Made by a program: the position numbers and the translations under genes. A stretch of DNA of 20,227 bases from the NCBI GenBank assembly GCA_018665385.1, contig JABJDN010000057.1, forward strand, positions 1 to 20,227. The letters are read 5' to 3'. The number at the start of each line of letters is the position of its first letter. Position 1 is the first letter of the stretch. Under the pieces are notes generated by a model, which was not told the origin of the DNA, ran no database searches, and was given only the letters and a program-made list of their open reading frames with translations. Shown piece by piece: positions 1 to 7,647 of this stretch. This DNA comes from Phycisphaerae bacterium. Its GTDB lineage: Bacteria > Planctomycetota > Phycisphaerae > Phycisphaerales > SM1A02.

Positions 1-1
1 A

Positions 2-883
2 AAATGCCGGCATGAACTTCGTTCGTGTACAACAAAAATTACTTCAAGGGATACAAGCGGCGACGTCGGTACCTCTGTCACGGCCCCGTTAGAAGAAAGC
101 AGAAATACGCTTCACGATGTTGCGGCCGCTTCAGCCAACAGATGCTCAGAGGCGCTACGTGTTGTTGAAGAGTTTTTAAAGTTAGCTAAGGAAACAAACA
201 CCGTAGAAGGCATTCGCTACACGATGTACGACCTTTCAGCGGAAGTGCTGCATGGCTTGGGCGCAAAAGCAAAAAAACAATGGAGCCTATGCTTTGTTAT
301 GACAGTAGACGACTGTGTGTTGCCGTGGCAGGACACGCTCAAACAATCACTCGTCGCGGGGTGCGATTGCGTACAGATTCGCGAGAAAGAACTTAACACG
401 CATGATTGTATTTCTCACACTCGCAAGGTTTTAAGCACTGCAAAAACATTCGGTGCGCAGGTTATAGTGAACGACCGAGTAGATGTCATGCTAGCGACAG
501 GCGCTGATGGGGTACACCTTGGAGAGGGCGACATGCCTATTCAAGATGCACGGAAACTGTGCGGAACTGATTTTATAGTGGGTGCGACAGTCCACAACGC
601 CACAATGGTTCCAACCGCAATTGCTTTTGGCGCAGACTATATCGGCGTTGGAGCCATGTTTGCTTCGTCCACAAAACCCGAAGTGCCGGTTGCGCCACTT
701 GGGTTGTTAAAAAACGCACTAGCGTATAACCACCTTGCAGTTGGCGGCATAACACCTGAGAATGTGCAGGAACTGTATGCAGAAGGATGCAAAGGCATAG
801 CGGTAAGTTCTGTAATCGCGCGATCAGACACACCAGAAAAAGTTATTGCAAAACTTCTACGACCGGAGCACCAATCAGCATGA
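2..883 (+). CDS. thiE: Thiamine-phosphate synthase with N-terminal ThiD2-like domain (5' partial)
   Basis: ThiE couples HMP-pyrophosphate with the thiazole phosphate to give thiamine phosphate. The frame is open to the left edge, so the start lies outside. Positions ~110-270 encode a short helical segment containing SANRCSEALRVVEEF and then IRYTMYDLSAEVL. This resembles the ThiD2 domain (an alternative HMP-phosphate kinase family, consensus 'DANLNRAREGLRVVEDY...LRH') found fused to ThiE in planctomycetes. The ThiE TIM barrel follows from ~290: VQIREKELN, VNDRVDVMLATGADGVHLGE, the SSTKP phosphate-binding loop near 668, and GGITPENV near 745. A start at the internal ATG 224 would cut the N-terminal domain, so I prefer the long reading. 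The TGA overlaps the next start as ATGA. The ThiE call is firm; ThiD2 activity is family inference. Confidence 0.93.
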   Translation, partial: KCRHELRSCTTKITSRDTSGDVGTSVTAPLEESRNTLHDVAAASANRCSEALRVVEEFLKLAKETNTVEGIRYTMYDLSAEVLHGLGAKAKKQWSLCFVMTVDDCVLPWQDTLKQSLVAGCDCVQIREKELNTHDCISHTRKVLSTAKTFGAQVIVNDRVDVMLATGADGVHLGEGDMPIQDARKLCGTDFIVGATVHNATMVPTAIAFGADYIGVGAMFASSTKPEVPVAPLGLLKNALAYNHLAVGGITPENVQELYAEGCKGIAVSSVIARSDTPEKVIAKLLRPEHQSA

Positions 884-2121
884 TTCTTGCAAGCGCAGAA
901 CACCATGGAGTTGTATCAACAACCCTCACTACGTTTATATCCCTTTTAGCATTCGCCGCAGTTATAGGCGTGCTTGCAAAGTTTATAAAGGTTCCGTACA
1001 CCATAGCATTGGTACTTGCAGGTCTAGTTGTCGCTGTCTTTGGGGCGGCACCAGATGGCGTTGTGATTACGCACGAACTCATTCTTGTTTTACTCTTGCC
1101 ACCGCTATTGTTTCAAGCAGGTTTGCACCTAGATATTGCATTACTTCAAAAAAAAGCCGTACCCGTGGTCATTTTGGCAATTCCGGGCGTGCTCGTTTCA
1201 ACAGTGCTTGTGGCAGTGGCTGTTCGACCGTTTCTTGGGGACAGCGCATGGATACCAGCGCTGCTATTCGGCGCAATGCTCGCACCAACAGACCCAATTT
1301 CCGTTCTAGCCACGTTGAAAAGCGCCAAAGCACCCAGTAAGTTAAAAACCCTCATCGAGGGTGAAAGTTTATTTAACGATGGAACAGGCGTAGTTCTTTT
1401 TTTAATATTGCTTGCAGCAGTGTACCCAGCAGGAAATCAAGAAGGGGCACTTTCTCTTGTTGACGGTGTAATGCAGTTTGTTAAAGTTGCAGGACTCGGA
1501 ATTGTCTTTGGCTTAGGATTTGGTCTTATTGCGTTTTGGATTCTACGAAGGCTCAACGACCACGTACTTGAAAACGCAATCACCATAGTGTTAGCGTGGG
1601 GTTCATTTATAGTTGCAGAACAAAGCGGGGCTTCTGGCGTTATCTCGGTTGTAGTTGCTGGACTTATCATCGGAAACTACGGCACAAAACTTGCGATGAG
1701 CGACCAGACCGTGCAGACAATTAATACGTTTTGGGAATCTATAGATTTTATTATTAACTCCATTGTCTTCTTGCTCATCGGTTTAGAACTACAAGACATT
1801 GGTGGACTTGAAGCATTGTTACAAAAAGATGTATTGCTTGCAGTTGTCGCAACGTTCGGAGCAATTATGGTTGCACGAGGCCTGTTGGTGTATCCAACAG
1901 CGTACACCATTGGAAAACACTGGCCCAAAGGATGGAAACACGTTGTGTTTTGGTCTGGGCTGAAGGGCTCAATACCCCTAGCACTTGTTCTAGGATTGCC
2001 AGGCGGCGATTTAAAGGAGACCCTTGTTCCAATTGCATTTGGCGTAGTCTTAGTGAGTTTATTGTTGCAGGGATTAACCGTTGGTCCACTTGTTCGCAAA
2101 ACAGGTGTAGCGAGTGGTTAA
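880..2121 (+). CDS. Na+/H+ antiporter, CPA1 (NhaP-type) family
   Basis: Predicted 413-residue inner-membrane cation/proton antiporter built almost entirely of hydrophobic segments, about 12 membrane helices. It carries the CPA1 ion-binding signatures: APTDPISVL at ~136-142 and EGESLFNDGTG at ~160-170, whose Asp pair is expected to bind Na+/H+. The C-terminus is short (ends VRKTGVASG), without the cytosolic regulatory tail of longer NhaP proteins. I place the start at ATG 880, inside an ATGA overlap with thiE. An upstream in-frame ATG at 787 would add 31 polar residues that only mirror thiE coding sequence. Translational coupling with thiE is likely. Exact ion preference (Na+, K+ or Li+) cannot be read from sequence. 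Confidence 0.93.
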   Translation: MILASAEHHGVVSTTLTTFISLLAFAAVIGVLAKFIKVPYTIALVLAGLVVAVFGAAPDGVVITHELILVLLLPPLLFQAGLHLDIALLQKKAVPVVILAIPGVLVSTVLVAVAVRPFLGDSAWIPALLFGAMLAPTDPISVLATLKSAKAPSKLKTLIEGESLFNDGTGVVLFLILLAAVYPAGNQEGALSLVDGVMQFVKVAGLGIVFGLGFGLIAFWILRRLNDHVLENAITIVLAWGSFIVAEQSGASGVISVVVAGLIIGNYGTKLAMSDQTVQTINTFWESIDFIINSIVFLLIGLELQDIGGLEALLQKDVLLAVVATFGAIMVARGLLVYPTAYTIGKHWPKGWKHVVFWSGLKGSIPLALVLGLPGGDLKETLVPIAFGVVLVSLLLQGLTVGPLVRKTGVASG

Positions 2122-2923
2122 GAATTTTTCGTGTACGTTCCTTGGAACAGGAACATCTGCTGGTGTTCCTGTAATTGCCTGCGACTGCGAAGTGTGTACG
2201 AGCGGGGATTTGAAAGATTCACGGTTGCGTTGCAGTGTCTGCATCCGCTTCAAAGACGATAAAGGCCTGGACCGAGTAGTCTTAATTGATACCTCGCCAG
2301 ACCTTCGGCAACAAGTACTTCGGGAAAACCTTGTTCGTTGCGATGCGATTTTATTCACCCACAACCACGTTGACCACACTTTCGGCTTAGACGACATTCG
2401 GATGTTCAATATCTCGATGCAACAAGCCATAGATATTTATGCTGAGCGTCACACACTCGACCACCTTCACCGTGTGTTTCAACATGTGTTTGAATCCCAC
2501 AAAAATGTCAATGATTCGTTCGTTGCAAACCTCATTCCAAACGAACTTGTAGTCGGCGAGCCAATACTTTTACATGGCGTCAGTTTCACACCCATTCGTT
2601 TGTTGCATGGACGGCTACCAATTGTTGGATATAGAATAGATGCTCCTGGCGGTCCTTCGATGGCGTACTGCACAGATGTTTCTTCTATTCCACCTGAAAC
2701 TTGGCCTGAACTGCTTGGACTCGATATTCTGGTGCTTGACATGCTTCGTTTTCGTCACCACCCAACCCATTTAACGCTGAATCAAGCTATTGAAATAGCT
2801 GAGCAGGTCGACGCAAAACAGACGTATTTCACCCACATGACACACTGTATCTTGCACAAAACGGTAAACGATGGGCTTCCCGAGAGAATGCACCTTGCCT
2901 ACGACGGGTTGCAACTCTCGTAG
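2114..2923 (+). CDS. MBL-fold metallohydrolase, PhnP-like phosphoribosyl cyclic phosphodiesterase
   Basis: 269-residue cytosolic metallo-beta-lactamase-fold phosphoesterase. It opens with FLGTGTSAGVPVIACDC and a Cys cluster (C23, C25, C28) that matches the structural zinc site of PhnP. The two-metal signature HNHVDH is at 83-88, followed by a TDVSSIP strand (~185) and a late FTHMTH segment (~241). PhnP of the C-P lyase pathway opens 5-phosphoribosyl 1,2-cyclic phosphate; many relatives without phn neighbours are annotated only as MBL-fold hydrolases, and no phn genes are seen here. The start is GTG 2114, overlapping the antiporter stop by 8 nt; no in-frame ATG would retain the FLGTGTS strand. 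Substrate is uncertain. Confidence 0.85.
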   Translation: MVKNFSCTFLGTGTSAGVPVIACDCEVCTSGDLKDSRLRCSVCIRFKDDKGLDRVVLIDTSPDLRQQVLRENLVRCDAILFTHNHVDHTFGLDDIRMFNISMQQAIDIYAERHTLDHLHRVFQHVFESHKNVNDSFVANLIPNELVVGEPILLHGVSFTPIRLLHGRLPIVGYRIDAPGGPSMAYCTDVSSIPPETWPELLGLDILVLDMLRFRHHPTHLTLNQAIEIAEQVDAKQTYFTHMTHCILHKTVNDGLPERMHLAYDGLQLS

Positions 2924-2932
2924 AGTCATTTC

Positions 2933-2941
2933 TGGTACAAT
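2933..2941 (+). promoter_or_regulatory. Extended -10 element directly before atpG
   Basis: TGGTACAAT (TGn plus TACAAT, 5/6 to the consensus hexamer) lies in the 28-nt gap between the MBL hydrolase stop and the atpG ATG at 2952, leaving only 10 nt between the hexamer and the start codon. No Shine-Dalgarno is present; the bases before the ATG are pyrimidine-rich (TCTCCTT). No clear -35. Suggests an internal promoter giving a nearly leaderless atpG message. Confidence 0.45.
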
Positions 2942-2951
2942 TTGTCTCCTT

Positions 2952-3824
2952 ATGGCACAAATACGCGCTATCCGAAAACGTATGACTGCGGTTGGAACAA
3001 TCGCTCGTATCACCAAGACGATGCAGATGATTGCAACAGCCAAATTTACCGCTGCGCTCACACGAGCAAAAAACTCTCGTCCCTACACCAACGCTATTCG
3101 TAGCCTTGTTGGAGAAGTTTCTGGTGCTGCCGGCGAATACGATTCACCTCTTTTTGAAGCGCAAGCTGGAGCCAAGAAAGAACTACTTCTTGTCATAGCA
3201 TCCGACCGTGGTCTTTGCGGTGCGTACAACGGAAACGTATTCAAAAAAGCATTGCAACACATACGCGCCTGTCGCACCGACGATAAAGAAATTGCAGTTG
3301 AAACATCAGGCAAAAAAAGTGTTGCATTCTTTAAATTTCAAAAAATGACTCCCGAAGCGCAGCACGTACTTGGCGACAAGCCAAGTTTTGAAGATGTCGC
3401 TCGAATTGCCGACCATTACATGGAAGACTTTGCTGAAGGGAAGTGGAATAAAATTTCAGTTGCGTATATGCGCTTTGAAACGAACGCTCGCCAAATTCCC
3501 GAAGTTATTCAACTTCTTCCACTTGCCCCAGAAGCAAATCAACAGGAAGAAACGACTGGTTCAGCCGCAAATTATGAATTTTCACCATCTGCTGGTGAAA
3601 TTCTTGACGACCTATTGCCACGCAGCGTAAAAACAGCACTCTTCCAAATGTTTAACGATTCGGTCGTGAGTGAAAACATCATGCGTATGATCGCGATGAA
3701 AGCAGCAACCGAAAACGCTAACGATCTTGGAAAAGATTTACGCCGCGATTACAACCGCGCTCGCCAAGCACAAATTACAACAGAGCTCACTGAGATTATC
3801 TCTGGTGCAGCTGCTCTGGAATAA
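2952..3824 (+). CDS. atpG: F1Fo ATP synthase gamma subunit
   Basis: 290-residue gamma subunit, the central rotor shaft of F1. The N-terminal helix (AQIRAIRKRMTAVG then ITKTMQMIATAKF, residues ~2-33) and the C-terminal helix (MRMIAMKAATENANDLGKDL, then YNRARQAQITTELTEIISGA) match the family's two conserved coiled-coil ends. The middle contains the Rossmann-like part (VIASDRGLCGAYN, ~79-91). Length is normal. An upstream in-frame ATG at 2871 would only re-read the previous gene; ATG 2952 gives the family N-terminus. No other atp gene is adjacent: neighbours are an MBL hydrolase and a cobalamin adenosyltransferase, so this subunit is separated from the usual atpBEFHAGDC order. An N-terminal hydrophilic insertion is absent, so it looks functional. 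Confidence 0.96.
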   Translation: MAQIRAIRKRMTAVGTIARITKTMQMIATAKFTAALTRAKNSRPYTNAIRSLVGEVSGAAGEYDSPLFEAQAGAKKELLLVIASDRGLCGAYNGNVFKKALQHIRACRTDDKEIAVETSGKKSVAFFKFQKMTPEAQHVLGDKPSFEDVARIADHYMEDFAEGKWNKISVAYMRFETNARQIPEVIQLLPLAPEANQQEETTGSAANYEFSPSAGEILDDLLPRSVKTALFQMFNDSVVSENIMRMIAMKAATENANDLGKDLRRDYNRARQAQITTELTEIISGAAALE

Positions 3825-3832
3825 TCGCACCA

Positions 3833-4363
3833 ATGCCACTTTATACCCGAACAGGTGACGATGGCACAACGGGGACATACGGCGGTGGCCGCACAGAAAA
3901 AAACAGCGCTCGCATGCATGCCGTTGGCGACGTAGATGAGTTGAACGCAAGTATTGGGCTATTACAAAACAAAAAGTTTCAACCATTGCAATCACTACTC
4001 TTTGATGTGGGCGCAGACCTCGCTACTCCCCTGGCAAGCACCCAAGTACGAAGAATAGACGCGAATGATATTTTGTTTTTAGAGAATTGGATTGATACAA
4101 CAGACGAGCAAAACGAACAACTAAAAGTGTTTGTGTTACCGGGTGGATCTTTACAATCAGCACAACTCCACTTTTCGCGTACTGTGTGCAGGCGTGCAGA
4201 GCGAAGTATTATTACCCTGTTGCAAAACGGGGAGTGTTCTTCAGAACTCGTTATTTTTGTTAACAGATTAAGTGATCTTTTGTTTGCTCTTGCTCGGTTC
4301 GCGAACAAACAAGATGGCGTAGACGACATACCATGGACACCTAGAAGGACGGAACAACAATGA
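3833..4363 (+). CDS. Cob(I)alamin adenosyltransferase, PduO type
   Basis: 176-residue ATP:corrinoid adenosyltransferase that makes adenosylcobalamin from reduced cobalamin. Family landmarks are the N-terminal ATP loop YTRTGDDGTTGTYGG (4-18), VGDVDELNASIGLL (~31-44), and the C-terminal helix with CRRAERS and VNRLSDLLFALARFAN (~121-160), which carry the conserved Arg/Glu and Asn of the active site. Starts 8 nt after atpG and overlaps gapA by ATGA, so it is co-transcribed. Cytosolic; usually acts as a trimer. No adenosylcobalamin-dependent mutase is visible in the window. Confidence 0.94.
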   Translation: MPLYTRTGDDGTTGTYGGGRTEKNSARMHAVGDVDELNASIGLLQNKKFQPLQSLLFDVGADLATPLASTQVRRIDANDILFLENWIDTTDEQNEQLKVFVLPGGSLQSAQLHFSRTVCRRAERSIITLLQNGECSSELVIFVNRLSDLLFALARFANKQDGVDDIPWTPRRTEQQ

Positions 4364-5373
4364 CTATTCGAATTGGAATCAACGGTTTTGGACGAATTGG
4401 GCGGCTAGTATATAGAGCATCAGCAATGACAGGCGACTTTGAAATTATCGCTATCAACGACCTTGTTCCCGCGGATAATCTTGCATATTTACTTCAACAC
4501 GACACCATGCATGGTCGCTTTGCGAAGAATGTCGAAGTAACCGGAGATGGGTTTGATGTTGAAGGCATGCAAACTAAATGCCTCAGTGAGCGTGACCCAT
4601 CAGCGTTGCCATGGGGCGACCTTGGTGTTGATTATGTTCTTGAATCAACTGGGTTTTTTACAGACTACACCGGTGCACACAAACACGTTGAAGCTGGTGC
4701 AAAACGCGTGCTAATTTCCGCTCCTACAAAAACACCCGGCGAAGTACCAACGTTTGTATACAAGGTAAACAGCGGCGAATACGACCCAGCAAATCACACA
4801 GTGCTTTCAAACGCTTCTTGTACAACAAACTGCTTGGCACCAATTGCGAAAGTTATTGATGATAATTTTGGTCTTGAGGAAGGTCTTATGACAACAATTC
4901 ATGCGGCGACTGCGACCCAGCCAACGCAAGACGGTCCAAGTAAAAAAGATTATCGTGGCGGCCGCAATGCTTATATGAACATTATTCCTGCAAGCACAGG
5001 GGCGGCAAAAGCTGTTGGCCTTTGCCTTCCACAGTTGCAGGGGAAACTAACCGGGATGGCAATGCGGGTTCCAACAGCGGATGTATCGGTAGTTGACCTT
5101 ACTGTGAAAACAAAAGAAGCAACAAGTTACGAGGCTATTTGCGAAGCAATGAAAACCGCCTCAGAAGACGCCATGTCTGGAGTGCTCGGGTACACAGAAG
5201 ACCCGCTTGTAAGCGCTGATTTTGTTGGAGACCCTCGAAGTTCTATATTTGACGCAAAAGCAGGCATCGGGCTTAGTGACAAATTCTTCAAGGTGGTTAG
5301 TTGGTACGATAACGAAGCGGGCTACTCGAACCGCTGCGTTGACATGATGAAAATGATGGCAGCAAACGATTGA
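4360..5373 (+). CDS. gapA: Type I glyceraldehyde-3-phosphate dehydrogenase
   Basis: 337-residue glycolytic/gluconeogenic enzyme oxidising glyceraldehyde 3-phosphate to 1,3-bisphosphoglycerate with NAD(P). The Rossmann start INGFGRIGR (7-15) and the loop AINDL (31-35) are followed by the catalytic motif NASCTTNCLAP with nucleophile C154 and general base H181 (TTIHAATATQ). The C-terminal SWYDNEAGYSNR is canonical. Full length, no disruption. ATG 4360 lies in an ATGA overlap with the upstream adenosyltransferase stop. It is the last gene of the plus-strand cluster and is followed by a strong terminator. Cofactor preference (NAD versus NADP) is not settled by sequence alone. Confidence 0.97.
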   Translation: MTIRIGINGFGRIGRLVYRASAMTGDFEIIAINDLVPADNLAYLLQHDTMHGRFAKNVEVTGDGFDVEGMQTKCLSERDPSALPWGDLGVDYVLESTGFFTDYTGAHKHVEAGAKRVLISAPTKTPGEVPTFVYKVNSGEYDPANHTVLSNASCTTNCLAPIAKVIDDNFGLEEGLMTTIHAATATQPTQDGPSKKDYRGGRNAYMNIIPASTGAAKAVGLCLPQLQGKLTGMAMRVPTADVSVVDLTVKTKEATSYEAICEAMKTASEDAMSGVLGYTEDPLVSADFVGDPRSSIFDAKAGIGLSDKFFKVVSWYDNEAGYSNRCVDMMKMMAAND

Positions 5374-5389
5374 CTTACACAGAACACAT

Positions 5390-5421
5390 AAAAAAGGCGG
5401 ATCATTGATCCGCCTTTTTTT
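5390..5421. terminator. Bidirectional intrinsic terminator between gapA and mdh
   Basis: Perfect hairpin with arms GGCGGATC (5396-5403) and GATCCGCC (5407-5414) around a 3-nt loop, flanked by an A-run (5390-5395) on one side and a T-run (5415-5421) on the other. It can therefore end both the plus-strand gapA transcript and the minus-strand mdh transcript. Confidence 0.95.
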
Positions 5422-5437
5422 ATCTTAACATGTCGTG

Positions 5438-6388
5438 TTACGCTAATTCTGGGAAAGTAGTCTTTACCGTGTTTACCAAATCTGCAACGTGCGAAGCGGA
5501 CTCATCCATAAGTGCTTGTTCACTTGCATTAAGGTCAATTTGTACAACACGCTCAACGCCGTTTTTACCAAGTACAGCGGGAACGCCAACAAACATACCA
5601 TCAATTCCAAATTCACCTTCGCAGTATGCAGCGCATGGCAAAATTCGTTTTTTATCTTTTATAATTGCTTCGGCCATTTGCACGCTACCACTCGCAGGAG
5701 CGTAATAGGCGCTTGTACCCATAAGTTTTACAACCTCACCACCACCTGCTTTGGCGCGATCTACACACGCCGTAATTGTTTCCTCTGGAAGAAGTTGCGA
5801 AACAGGAATTCCATGCACAGACGTATACCTTGGTAGTGGAACCATATCGTCGCCGTGGCCACCTAAGAGCAACGCTTGGATATCCTCAACAGAGACATCA
5901 AGTTCCATCGCTAGGAATGCGCGGAATCGTGCAACATCAAGGCACCCTGCCTGGCCAATGATTCTGTTTGTAGGAAAACCAGAGGCTTTCCATGCTGTGT
6001 ACACCATTGCGTCAAGAGGATTGGAGACAATAATCATGACGGCGTCAGGTGCAGCGGCCGCTACTTGTTCCGAAACCGATTTTACAATTTTAACATTCGT
6101 TGCGATAAGGTCGTCTCTGCTCATGCCAGGTTTACGTGGAATGCCAGCGGTGACAATGACAACATCGCTCCCTTCAACATCTTTGTAATCGCAAGTCCCT
6201 GTAATGTTTGCGTCAAACCGCTCCATTGGGCTTGCGCAGAACAGGTCAAGCGCTTTGCCCTGGGCGACTCCTACGGAATCTGGAATATCAACAAGTACAA
6301 TGTCACCAAGTTCTTTGGACGCTGCCCAAAGTGCGCATGACGCACCAACATTTCCTGCTCCAATAACGCTTATTTTTGCTCTTTGCAT
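5438..6388 (-). CDS. mdh: Malate dehydrogenase (LDH-like type)
   Basis: 316-residue NAD-dependent enzyme of the TCA cycle interconverting malate and oxaloacetate. The dinucleotide-binding GAGNVG is at 10-15 and D34 at the end of beta-2 favours NAD over NADP. In the substrate loop PRKPGMSRDDL, Arg85 sits where lactate dehydrogenases carry Gln, which points to malate. Catalytic D150/R153 (GCLDVARFR) and H177 (GGHGDD) are present. An upstream AAAGGAAAGG on the minus strand lies 10 nt from the ATG and acts as a strong ribosome binding site. It is convergent with gapA and divergent from the protease gene at 6553. Confidence 0.95.
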   Translation of the reverse strand: MQRAKISVIGAGNVGASCALWAASKELGDIVLVDIPDSVGVAQGKALDLFCASPMERFDANITGTCDYKDVEGSDVVIVTAGIPRKPGMSRDDLIATNVKIVKSVSEQVAAAAPDAVMIIVSNPLDAMVYTAWKASGFPTNRIIGQAGCLDVARFRAFLAMELDVSVEDIQALLLGGHGDDMVPLPRYTSVHGIPVSQLLPEETITACVDRAKAGGGEVVKLMGTSAYYAPASGSVQMAEAIIKDKKRILPCAAYCEGEFGIDGMFVGVPAVLGKNGVERVVQIDLNASEQALMDESASHVADLVNTVKTTFPELA

Positions 6389-6475
6389 ATATAAAAAACC
6401 TTTCCTTTGGCTGTTTTAGTGTGAAACCGCAGATTCTACACGATTCCAAGCAGGGCTTGTGGCTATGCTACCGAC

Positions 6476-6541
6476 ATGTTGAAACAAACCATTATTGGTG
6501 GTCTACTTTGCAGAATAACCCTGTTATTGGCAGAGTTATAA
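6476..6541 (+). CDS. Possible 21-residue hydrophobic peptide (speculative)
   Basis: ATG-initiated short frame in the 164-nt gap between divergent mdh and the M48 protease. It encodes a hydrophobic peptide beginning MLKQTIIGGLLC and ending TLLLAEL. A -10-like TATGCT (6464-6469) is exactly 6 nt before the ATG, the same spacing as at two other genes here, and the stop is 11 nt before the protease ATG. No Shine-Dalgarno, no recognisable family. It may be a leader peptide for the protease gene, or chance. Confidence 0.2.
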   Translation: MLKQTIIGGLLCRITLLLAEL

Positions 6542-6552
6542 AAAACAAATAC

Positions 6553-7344
6553 ATGTACCGACTCATATCAATACTTTTATCAATAGTACTTTTTGGTTGT
6601 TCGCACGCACCAGAAACAGGTCGCTCGCAATTCATCGCTATCTCTCAATCGCAAGAATTACAACTTGGGAATGATGCGTATGCAGAGGTGTTACAAGAAG
6701 AGTCAATAGTTACTTCGGGTCCGCAGTTTGAAATGGTACAACGTGTCGGCGAAAAAGTTGCAACAGCAGCAAACCGACTGTATCCAGATGTAGTAGCGGG
6801 TTACCAATGGAAGTTCTCACTCATTCGCGACAACGATATGGTGAATGCATGGGCACTGCCGGGCGGAAAGTGCGCCGTGTATACGGGGCTGTTGCCCGTC
6901 ACCGAAAACGAAGACGCCCTTGCAATTGTTATGGCACATGAGGTAGCGCATGTTATTGCAAGACACGGGGCAGAGCGTTCGAGCCACGCAATGTTGTCAG
7001 CAGTTGTTGCGGGTATTGCAATGAGCGAGATGGACGAAACCGATCGCCTTTTGGTTCTTGCTGCGTACGGAGTAGGCGTAGCTTTGCCATTTTCTAGAAC
7101 GCAAGAAACAGAAGCAGATCAACTTGGTCTGTATATTTCTGCAGATGCAGGGTACGACCCACGCGAAGCAATTCCACTCTGGGAGCGTATGGGCAAGGCT
7201 GGCAGTAAAGCGCCAGCTGAATTTTTGTCTACTCATCCAACTTCTGAAACCAGAATTAAACAAATTCAGGGGTGGATGCCCAAGGCGATGATGTACTACG
7301 ACAACTCCGTAGCACACGAAGCCGCTCAATCACCTTCAAACTAA
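6553..7344 (+). CDS. M48-family metalloprotease, lipoprotein
   Basis: 263-residue exported zinc peptidase. The N-terminus MYRLISILLSIVLFGC is a lipoprotein signal with lipobox LFGC, Cys16 being the acylation site. The zinc motif HEVAH is at 129-133, and the third ligand lies in RTQETEADQLG (Glu185), the typical M48 second motif. The end STHPTSETRI (226-235) matches the conserved tail of BepA/YcaL/LoiP-like proteases. It likely works in the periplasm on misfolded envelope proteins. An in-frame ATG at 6376 would prepend 59 non-signal residues; ATG 6553 puts the signal peptide first. No TPR extension, so it is closer to the short LoiP/YcaL type than to full-length BepA. Confidence 0.9.
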   Translation: MYRLISILLSIVLFGCSHAPETGRSQFIAISQSQELQLGNDAYAEVLQEESIVTSGPQFEMVQRVGEKVATAANRLYPDVVAGYQWKFSLIRDNDMVNAWALPGGKCAVYTGLLPVTENEDALAIVMAHEVAHVIARHGAERSSHAMLSAVVAGIAMSEMDETDRLLVLAAYGVGVALPFSRTQETEADQLGLYISADAGYDPREAIPLWERMGKAGSKAPAEFLSTHPTSETRIKQIQGWMPKAMMYYDNSVAHEAAQSPSN

Positions 7345-7350
7345 GCGTTT

Positions 7351-7608
7351 TTATTCACCAGCAACCCACGCTGCTCGTCGCTCCATAGGATCAAGTTCGA
7401 ACATAGAATCAGGAGCATTGCCGACAACACGAACGCTATCGAACGTCACCATTGTTTCGCCAGTCATGTTATTTTTTATTGAGCGCACCATTGGAACCCG
7501 CACACCCTGAGTCTCATCGAATGCAGAATACGATATTGTGTATGGAAGCGATCCTCCAATTTCCTCAATGACCCGTGCAGAGTTTGCAATAAAAAACCAC
7601 AAAAACAC
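7351..7608 (-). pseudogene. C-terminal remnant of a secreted/outer-membrane-type protein
   Basis: About 85 codons reading minus-strand, starting at best from a GTG at 7606-7608. The tail reads like the C-terminal beta-sheet of an outer-membrane lipoprotein-sorting (LolA-like) fold protein: SYSAFDETQGVRVPM, then TMVTFDSVRVVGNAPDSMFEL. Comparable proteins read 'Y.dyr.vdGv.vP..........t.....v..n..ip...F.l'. No signal peptide or N-terminal half is present; upstream the frame runs into the start of the plus-strand permease. I read it as a decayed 3' end left after rearrangement. The family assignment is only by motif style; a genuine small gene cannot be excluded. This fragment fills nearly all of the 303-nt gap between 7344 and 7648. 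Confidence 0.45.
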
Positions 7609-7632
7609 TGTTTGCGCATGCGTAATCGACTC

Positions 7633-7641
7633 TGGTAGGAT
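7633..7641 (+). promoter_or_regulatory. Extended -10 element of the permease gene
   Basis: TGGTAGGAT (TGn plus TAGGAT) with a weak -35-like TTGCGC at 7612-7617, 18-nt spacer. Only 6 nt separate the hexamer from the ATG at 7648 and there is no Shine-Dalgarno, which points to a leaderless transcript. Confidence 0.45.
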
Positions 7642-7647
7642 GCGTGC

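Noticed and set aside
1..223. TPP riboswitch upstream of thiE
   Set aside because: The sequence left of 224 is coding (ThiD2-like domain) and the true 5' end lies outside the window, so no leader is visible.
787..879. In-frame upstream ATG extending the antiporter by 31 residues
   Set aside because: The extra residues are polar and mirror thiE coding sequence; the ATGA overlap at 880 gives a normal membrane-protein start.
2871..2951. Upstream ATG extending atpG by 27 residues
   Set aside because: It overlaps the MBL hydrolase gene in another frame; the family N-terminus begins at ATG 2952.
6376..6552. Upstream ATG extending the M48 protease by 59 residues
   Set aside because: It would bury the lipoprotein signal peptide inside the protein and overlap the divergent mdh start.
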